64,000 nt of DNA from JBBROS01 sp965199595 (GTDB taxonomy: Bacteria > Pseudomonadota > Alphaproteobacteria > Acetobacterales > Acetobacteraceae). Made by a program: the position numbers and the translations under genes. Below, in pieces: positions 59,324 through 64,000 of the stretch. The stretch is taken from contig OZ241182.1 of assembly GCA_965199595.1 (NCBI GenBank), positions 248,001 through 312,000 of the forward strand, written 5' to 3'. Within the stretch, counting starts at the first letter, position 1. Each line of letters starts with the position of its first letter. The notes beneath the pieces are model-generated. The model saw only the letters and a program-made list of their open reading frames with translations, was not told the origin of the DNA and made no database searches.

Positions 59324-60394
59324 ATGCCAGACCCACCACCCGAACCGGCGGCCACGGCCCTGCTGCACTGGTATGACCGGCACCGCCGCACCATGCCATG
59401 GCGCGCCATGCCGGGCCAGACCGCCGACCCCTACCACGTCTGGCTCAGCGAGATCATGCTGCAACAGACCACGGTCGCCGCCGTCGGCCCCTACTTCCGC
59501 CGCTTCCTGGAACGCTTCCCCACCGTGCAGGCCCTGGCCGCCGCCCCGGTCGAGACCGTGATGGAGGCCTGGGCCGGCCTCGGCTACTACGCCCGCGCCC
59601 GCAACATGCACGCCTGCGCCCGGATGGTGTCGGCCGCCGGCGCCTTCCCGAACACCGTCCCCGGCCTGCGCGCCCTCCCCGGCATCGGCGCCTACACCGC
59701 CGCCGCCGTCGCCAGCATCGCCTTCGGCGTCCCCGTGATCCCGGTCGATGGCAACGTGGAGCGGGTCGCCGCCCGCGTCTTCGCCATCGATGCCCCGCTG
59801 CCCGCCTCGCGCCCGCGCATCGCCGCCGTCGCCGCCCGCCTGGGCACGGACCCCGCCGCCGCCGCCCGCCCCGCGGACTTCACCCAGGCCCTGTTCGACC
59901 TCGGCGCCACCATCTGCACCCCCCGCAACCCCGCCTGCGCCCTGTGCCCCTGGCGCGGCCCCTGCCGCGGCCGCGCCCTGGGCAACCCGGCACGCCTGCC
60001 GGTCAAGGCCGCAAGGCGCCCGCGCCCGATCCGCCACGGCGCGGTGTTCTGGATGACGGACCCGGCCAACCAGGTGCTGCTCCGCCGCCGCCCCGCCACC
60101 GGCCTGCTGGGCGGCATGCTGGAACTCCCGGGCACCGACTGGACCGACGAACCGCCGCCGGACGCCACCACCCAGGCGCCGCAACCCGCGGCATGGCGGC
60201 TGCTTGGCCAGGCGGTGCACGGCTTCACCCACTTCGAACTCCGGCTGGACATCTATGCGGCCCGGGTGCCGCGGCTCGAAGCCGAAGGCCTGGTGCACCC
60301 CGTGGACCGCCTGTCCACCGCGGCCCTGCCGACCGTGATGCGCCGCTGTGTCGAATTGGCGATGAAATCAGCCGGGCGCTTCACTTCGTCTTAA
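59324..60394 (+). CDS. mutY: A/G-specific adenine glycosylase MutY
   Basis: Base-excision repair enzyme removing adenine opposite 8-oxoguanine, 356 residues. Catalytic Glu in WLSEIMLQQTTV, helix-hairpin-helix LPGIGAYTAAAV with the following PVDGNVERV catalytic Asp, and the 4Fe-4S ligands CTPRNPACALCPWRGPC. A C-terminal NUDIX-like domain (VLLRRRPATGLLGGMLELPG) reads 8-oxoG. ATG at 59324 has no Shine-Dalgarno and lies 11 bases from the divergent dciA start, so translation may be leaderless. The flagellin gene follows in the same direction. Confidence 0.95.
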   Translation: MPDPPPEPAATALLHWYDRHRRTMPWRAMPGQTADPYHVWLSEIMLQQTTVAAVGPYFRRFLERFPTVQALAAAPVETVMEAWAGLGYYARARNMHACARMVSAAGAFPNTVPGLRALPGIGAYTAAAVASIAFGVPVIPVDGNVERVAARVFAIDAPLPASRPRIAAVAARLGTDPAAAARPADFTQALFDLGATICTPRNPACALCPWRGPCRGRALGNPARLPVKAARRPRPIRHGAVFWMTDPANQVLLRRRPATGLLGGMLELPGTDWTDEPPPDATTQAPQPAAWRLLGQAVHGFTHFELRLDIYAARVPRLEAEGLVHPVDRLSTAALPTVMRRCVELAMKSAGRFTSS

Positions 60395-60426
60395 GATTTC
60401 GCCCGCATACTCCACCTCGGGCCTGC

Positions 60427-60454
60427 AAAACGTGGGCAAATCCTTCCACGTTTT
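60427..60454 (+). promoter_or_regulatory. Hairpin in the flagellin leader
   Basis: Perfect 9-bp inverted repeat AAAACGTGG / CCACGTTTT with a ten-base loop (GCAAATCCTT), 18 bases before the flagellin ATG and just upstream of its CGAGGTAG ribosome site. It could be the leader element bound by FlbT, or a terminator for mutY (the A/T-flanked stem fits both). Confidence 0.6.
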
Positions 60455-60472
60455 GGCACGAGGTAGAAGACC

Positions 60473-61381
60473 ATGCCCTTGAACTCTGTGAATACCAATG
60501 TCGGCGCACAGGTTGCGCTCCAGTCGCTCAACCTCACCAACAACCAGTTGCAGGCCACACAAAAGCGGGTCAGCACCGGCTACCGGGTGGCGGATGCGTC
60601 GGATGACGGTGGCGCCTATGCCGTGGCGCAGCGGGTGCGGGCCGATGTCGGCGCGCTCACCTCGGTGAACCAGCAGCTTGGCGGCGCCAAGGGCCTGGTG
60701 GGCACCTCGCTGACCGGACTGACCTCGATCAGCAACTCACTCACCACCGCCAAGGGCCTGCTGGCCCAGATCGCTGACAAAAGCATCGCCCAGGGCACCC
60801 GCGACACCTACGTGGACTCCTACAAGCAGCTGGTGCAGGGCATTGCCAATGCGGTGGATGGCTCCACCTACAATGGTCAGACGCTCCTGGGTACAGCCTC
60901 CGGTGCCGTGGCCGCGACCGACAAGAGCGTCATCAACAACGAGAACGGCGCCACCACGACTCTGAAGGCAGCCGATGTCAGCTCGCTTGCCTCCACGCTG
61001 GCCTCGCTGATCGGCGCCACCTTCAGCCGCGACACGGCCGGGGTGGACCAATTTACGGCCGCCGCCCCCGGCGCCGACTTGACGGCGGCCTCCACCGCGC
61101 TCACCACCTCCAGCGGCGCCACGTCCTTCGCCGATGTGCAGACCACGGTCGGCAACCTGCTCAGCCAGGTGGGCGGCAGCTCCAAGTTCCTGGACGCGAC
61201 GATCACCTTCAACAGCAGCAAGATCGACAGCTTGAATGCCGGTCTCGGCGCACTGGTGGATACGGATCTGAGCAAGGAATCCGCCAACCTGCAGGCCCTG
61301 CAGATCCGCCAGCAGCTGGGCACGCAGGCACTCTCACTCGCCAACCAGGCACCGCAGTCCCTGCTGAGCCTGTTCAAGTAG
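60473..61381 (+). CDS. Flagellin
   Basis: Filament protein of 302 residues, a short flagellin lacking large variable D2/D3 domains. N-terminal D0/D1 MPLNSVNTNVGAQVALQSLN and LQATQKRVSTGYRVADASDD, and C-terminal ESANLQALQIRQQLGTQALSLANQAPQSLLSLFK, are the conserved polymerisation ends. The centre is Ala/Thr/Ser-rich. Secreted by the flagellar type III apparatus. The ribosome site CGAGGTAG follows the leader hairpin; a strong hairpin lies downstream before flbT. Together with flbT and flaF this is the alphaproteobacterial flagellin control module. Confidence 0.95.
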   Translation: MPLNSVNTNVGAQVALQSLNLTNNQLQATQKRVSTGYRVADASDDGGAYAVAQRVRADVGALTSVNQQLGGAKGLVGTSLTGLTSISNSLTTAKGLLAQIADKSIAQGTRDTYVDSYKQLVQGIANAVDGSTYNGQTLLGTASGAVAATDKSVINNENGATTTLKAADVSSLASTLASLIGATFSRDTAGVDQFTAAAPGADLTAASTALTTSSGATSFADVQTTVGNLLSQVGGSSKFLDATITFNSSKIDSLNAGLGALVDTDLSKESANLQALQIRQQLGTQALSLANQAPQSLLSLFK

Positions 61382-61388
61382 CCACGGT

Positions 61389-61414
61389 GCTGGCGGCGGA
61401 TCCCCGCCGCCAGC
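61389..61414 (+). terminator. Hairpin between flagellin and flbT
   Basis: Perfect 11-bp inverted repeat GCTGGCGGCGG / CCGCCGCCAGC, loop ATCC, eight bases after the flagellin stop. No T-run. It may protect the flagellin mRNA 3' end or attenuate transcription into flbT-flaF. Confidence 0.7.
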
Positions 61415-61453
61415 CGCCCTGGTCCCGATCCGCCCGACCCCGAGGGGAAGCCT

Positions 61454-61891
61454 ATGTCCAACCTGGTTCTCGAATTGCGGCAAGGGGAGGTCATGGTCAT
61501 CAACGGCGCCCCCATCCGCTTCCGCAGCAAGTGCCGCATCGAACTCACCGCCCATGCCCGCTTCCTGTTCGGCAAGCAGATCATGCCGCCCTCCGAAGCC
61601 GACACGCCGGCCCGGCGCATCTACTTCGCGCTGCAATCCGCCTATATCGGCACCGACGAGGAACGCCCGCAGGCCCTGCAATCCGCGCAGGAACTCTGCC
61701 GCCGCTTCAAGCAGGCCACCACCTCGGTCCTGGCGCGCGACATCCTGGACCGCGCCCTGGCCGCCGCCGAGGGGGACCAGTGCTATCTCGCCCTGAAACT
61801 GGCCCGGCGCATCATCCGCCACGAAGACACCGTCCTGGGCCGGGTTCCCAGCCCGCACAGCGAGATGGAGGAACTGCCATGCGTCGCCTAG
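61454..61891 (+). CDS. flbT: Flagellin biosynthesis repressor FlbT
   Basis: Post-transcriptional regulator of 145 residues. In Caulobacter FlbT binds the flagellin mRNA 5' leader and promotes its decay until the hook is complete. Family features: LVLELRQGEVMVINGAPIRF near the start, AHARFLFGKQIMPPSEADTPARRIYFALQ-type block, and LALKLARRIIRHED near the end. ATG follows GAGGGGAAGCCT. Its 3' end overlaps flaF by 13 bases. Confidence 0.94.
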   Translation: MSNLVLELRQGEVMVINGAPIRFRSKCRIELTAHARFLFGKQIMPPSEADTPARRIYFALQSAYIGTDEERPQALQSAQELCRRFKQATTSVLARDILDRALAAAEGDQCYLALKLARRIIRHEDTVLGRVPSPHSEMEELPCVA

Positions 61892-62220
61892 AGGCCGCCA
61901 AAGCCTATCAGAGCGCCACCCGGCAACGCAGCCTGCGGGACCAGGAAGCCGACGTGTTCCGCCGCGCCAACACCATGCTGCGCAACGCCCAGCAGGAGGG
62001 CGGCATCAGCCTCAGCCGGGCCCTGGCCGATAACGACCGGCTCTGGATTGCCGTCGTCGACCAGCTGCGAGACCCCGGCAACGCCCTGCCGCCGGCGCTG
62101 CGGGCCTCCATCATCTCCGTCGGCCTCACGGTGCAGCGCGAATCCGCCCGGGAAACCCCGGACCTCGGCTTCCTCATGGGCATCAACGACCAACTGGCCG
62201 CGGGCCTGTCCGGCCTTTGA
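61879..62220 (+). CDS. flaF: Flagellar biosynthesis regulator FlaF
   Basis: Flagellin synthesis/secretion activator of 113 residues, counterpart of FlbT. LEAAKAYQSATRQRSLRDQEADVFRRANTML at the start and a later LWIAVVDQLRDPGNALPPALRASIISVGLTVQRES block fit the family. ATG at 61879 lies within the flbT 3' end (13-base overlap), implying coupling. Small GC hairpins (62223-62238, 62239-62254) follow its stop, overlapping the end of the convergent gene. Confidence 0.93.
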   Translation: MRRLEAAKAYQSATRQRSLRDQEADVFRRANTMLRNAQQEGGISLSRALADNDRLWIAVVDQLRDPGNALPPALRASIISVGLTVQRESARETPDLGFLMGINDQLAAGLSGL

Positions 62221-62247
62221 ACCCGCCGTATCAGGCGGCCTGCCAGG

Positions 62248-63231
62248 TCAGGCAGCCTGCCAGTCGTACCGCGTGGTAAGCCATTTCCGCAGCGTCAACA
62301 GCATGGCGGGGTCCCCCCCGATCTGACCCATGCACGCCGCCGCCGCCGGACCGGAGACCAGCCGCGTGCCCAGCCGGTAACTCTGGCTCACCATCTCGCT
62401 GTCGTTCAGCAACGGCGCACAGGCGCGCCGCCATGCCGAAATCGAAGCCGCCGGCGTCAGCTGCGGCAGCATCAACCCGGCCTCCAGCAACACCGCGAAC
62501 GTCGCCGCCCGCAGCGGTGCCGCCATCTGCGCAGACATCCGGTGCTGCGCCAGCTCGAATGCCGTCGGGATCGTCGGCAGCACCGGATCGCGCGTCAAGG
62601 CTCCATCCGCATCCGCAACACCCAGGGTCAGCACCGGGTTCATCCCCTGCGCAGCACTGGCCGCCAGCGCCGCGGGCAGGGGGGTCCCCTGTATCAACAC
62701 GGCATCGGCTTCCTGAACCGGCGCCAGCACGGCATTCACCCCGAACTGGTCCAGCGCGAGCAGCACCGGCAGCTCGGCTCCGGCCGGGTTCGGGGCCGCC
62801 ACCCGCAGCGTGCGCCCCGGCTCCAGGACCACCCGGCTTACCAGCACGGCAGAGCCCGCCGCCGCCCATAGCGGCACCCATCGCGCCGGATCGAACTGCG
62901 CCCGGGTCTCCCCCACCAGCCAGGACAGCGCCGCCGAACCCGGCACCAGCAGCGCCGTGCCCCCATCCGGCTCGCCCCGCGCCTCGAACTGGTTGGCCCC
63001 CGTCACCCCGTCCAACCCACCGACATTCTGCAGCAGCAACGGCGCGCGCGACGGCAAGCCCCGCCCCACCATTCCGGCCAGCAGCTGCGCCCATTTGTCC
63101 AGCCGCCCCCCCGGCGGCCCCGCCACCAACAGGCCCGGCTGCGACTCGGCAACCGCGGGCCCTGCCGAAACGGCAGCCAAGGCAAGTCCGGTCAGAAGCC
63201 CGCGGCGGTCGAGCGGCATGGCCTGGCGCAT
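62248..63231 (-). CDS. TctC-like exported substrate-binding protein
   Basis: Protein of 327 residues resembling tripartite tricarboxylate transporter receptors (TctC/Bug), though divergent. A twin-arginine-like N-terminus MPLDRRGLLTGLALAAVSAG and AVAES cleavage suggest Tat or Sec export. Mature part has LLVAGPPGGRLDKWAQLLAGM and LLLQNVGGLDGVTGANQF, matching the anion-binding N-terminal pattern of the family. ATG at 63231 follows GGAGGG with six-base spacing. No TctA/TctB membrane genes are near, as is usual for this expanded family. The ligand is unknown. Confidence 0.72.
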   Translation of the reverse strand: MRQAMPLDRRGLLTGLALAAVSAGPAVAESQPGLLVAGPPGGRLDKWAQLLAGMVGRGLPSRAPLLLQNVGGLDGVTGANQFEARGEPDGGTALLVPGSAALSWLVGETRAQFDPARWVPLWAAAGSAVLVSRVVLEPGRTLRVAAPNPAGAELPVLLALDQFGVNAVLAPVQEADAVLIQGTPLPAALAASAAQGMNPVLTLGVADADGALTRDPVLPTIPTAFELAQHRMSAQMAAPLRAATFAVLLEAGLMLPQLTPAASISAWRRACAPLLNDSEMVSQSYRLGTRLVSGPAAAACMGQIGGDPAMLLTLRKWLTTRYDWQAA

Positions 63232-63320
63232 CGGCGTCCCTCCAAGCGGGCCTTGTGGCCCATTGCTTCCTCCCTGACGATCAGGCCGCGCCATGTCAAA
63301 TCCAGGGCCGGGCGGCGAAG

Positions 63321-63836
63321 CTACTCGTCGTAGGCGAGCAAAGCCTCGAACGGCACCCCCAGCCGCCCGCGCCCGTTCAGAAACGTCAGCTCGATCAAGG
63401 CTGCAGCGGCCGCCACATCCGCGCCCATCTTCTGCAACAGCTCGATCCCCGCCTTCATCGTGCCTCCGGTCGCCAACAGGTCATCCACCAGCACCACCCG
63501 ATCCCCGGGGACCACGGCGTCGGACTGGATCTCGATCCGGTCCGTCCCATACTCCAGCGCATAATCCAGCCCCGTGACCGGCCCCGGCAGCTTGCCCCGC
63601 TTGCGCAGCATGATGAACCCGCACCCCAGCTTCAGCGCCAGCGGCGCCGCCAGCAGGAACCCGCGCGACTCGATCCCCGCCAGCACGGTCGGCCGATAGG
63701 CGCGGACCACGCCCGCCATCTGCTCCACCGCCGCCTGCCAGGCCTCGGCGTGCCGCAGCAGCGTGCTGATGTCGTAGAACAGGATGCCGGGCTTCGGAAA
63801 ATCCGGAACGCCGCGAATATGGTCCTTCAGATCCAT
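63321..63836 (-). CDS. apt: Adenine phosphoribosyltransferase
   Basis: Purine-salvage enzyme making AMP from adenine and PRPP, 171 residues. DLKDHIRGVPDFPKPGILFYDIS is the typical start, GIESRGFLLAAPLA follows, and the PRPP-binding motif VVLVDDLLATGGTM is intact. ATG at 63836; the in-frame extension to 63902 lies in the repeat region and is unlikely to be translated. Confidence 0.95.
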   Translation of the reverse strand: MDLKDHIRGVPDFPKPGILFYDISTLLRHAEAWQAAVEQMAGVVRAYRPTVLAGIESRGFLLAAPLALKLGCGFIMLRKRGKLPGPVTGLDYALEYGTDRIEIQSDAVVPGDRVVLVDDLLATGGTMKAGIELLQKMGADVAAAAALIELTFLNGRGRLGVPFEALLAYDE

Positions 63837-63840
63837 GGAT

Positions 63841-63884
63841 GGTCCGCCTTGCGATGTCGGACCCGCGGTCCGCCTTGCGATGTC
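63841..63884 (-). repeat. 18-bp direct repeat upstream of apt
   Basis: GGTCCGCCTTGCGATGTC at 63841-63858 and again, identical, at 63867-63884. On the minus strand the copies lie just upstream of the apt ATG, the nearer only four bases from it, so they cover the leader and possible ribosome site. Confidence 0.85.
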
Positions 63885-63959
63885 CGCCCCGCATACGGCC
63901 ATTGCCCGGCAGCAGCAACCGGGTGGGCAGCGCCCCCGCGATGCGCTACCCCAGGCCCC

Positions 63960-64000
63960 ATGTCGCGCCCCACCCTCGCCACCATCGCCGGCCTGCTGTT
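63960..64000 (+). CDS. Start of a gene cut by the window edge
   Basis: ATG at 63960 opens MSRPTLATIAGLL, a basic then hydrophobic N-terminus such as a signal peptide or first membrane helix would have. Too short for a family assignment. Confidence 0.3.
   Translation, partial: MSRPTLATIAGLL

Noticed and set aside
60454..60470. Possible sigma-54 promoter (TGGCAC) before flagellin
   Set aside because: The -12 GC element is missing and the site lies too close to the ATG, within the leader.

Overview
The window is very GC-rich and densely coded. It reads as a chromosomal segment of an alphaproteobacterium, most likely of the Rhodospirillales/Acetobacteraceae type. The markers are the alphaproteobacterial cell-cycle regulator GcrA, the flagellar regulators FlbT and FlaF, an ATP synthase Fo operon with paired b and b' genes, the ctaC-ctaD-ctaB-(small ORF)-ctaG-ctaE-SURF1 oxidase operon, and the dciA/mutY/dsbA/smc neighbourhood. 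The family-level placement is inference. No rRNA, tRNA, CRISPR array, insertion sequence or prophage was seen, and no gene-free stretch exceeds 300 bases.

Layout. 1-6.4 kb (minus strand): aspartase fragment, amino-acid ABC permease and ATPase, a lytic transglycosylase, an NfsA-like nitroreductase and an orphan CoxL-type molybdenum hydroxylase. 6.5-10.8 kb (minus): an RND efflux pump and its adaptor. 10.9-15.3 kb: an HMG-CoA-lyase-type enzyme coupled to a class III CoA-transferase, a DUF2934 mini-protein, a DAO-type flavoprotein and a second nitroreductase. 15.3-18.3 kb (minus): HIG1-type mini-protein, etfB, etfA and 3-hydroxybutyryl-CoA dehydrogenase. 18.3-27.2 kb: an MscS channel coupled to a 2OG-Fe dioxygenase, facing an HtrA protease-response regulator-histidine kinase operon, then hrpB. 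27.3-35.7 kb: DsbD/ScsB-like reductase, a lipoprotein, hslO (Hsp33), an MFS transporter with an acetyltransferase remnant, and the coupled operon argD-argF-orf96-chaA. 35.9-41.6 kb: PRC-barrel protein, recX-azlC-azlD, CHAP lipoprotein, tatA, acetamidase/formamidase, gcrA and a PmtA-like methyltransferase.

41.7-47.6 kb is a complete aa3-type cytochrome c oxidase operon with its assembly factors (heme A/O pathway CtaB, copper chaperone CtaG, SURF1), followed by a coupled M32 carboxypeptidase. 49.1-51.9 kb holds a GAF/HisKA_2 sensor kinase and a peptide-type ABC binding protein. 51.97-54.5 kb is the Fo operon atpI-atpB-atpE-atpF'-atpF ending in a strong terminator. 54.6-60.4 kb holds smc, a DsbA-like protein, dciA and mutY, and 60.4-62.2 kb holds flagellin-flbT-flaF. 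The window closes with a TctC-like protein, apt and the first codons of a further gene. Respiration (oxidase, ETF, Fo), CoA/organic-acid catabolism, envelope redox and proteolysis, and cell-cycle/motility control dominate.

Most notable signals: (1) five GANTC (CcrM) sites in about 50 bp plus a perfect DnaA box directly upstream of gcrA; (2) a 9-bp hairpin in the flagellin 5' leader, with the leader-binding regulator FlbT encoded just downstream; (3) a SURF1 frame whose start position reads ATA, overlapping the coxC stop as ATAA; (4) repeated use of TTGA/GTGA stop-start overlaps; (5) two five-codon leader ORFs coupled by ATGA to aspA and to the MFS gene.
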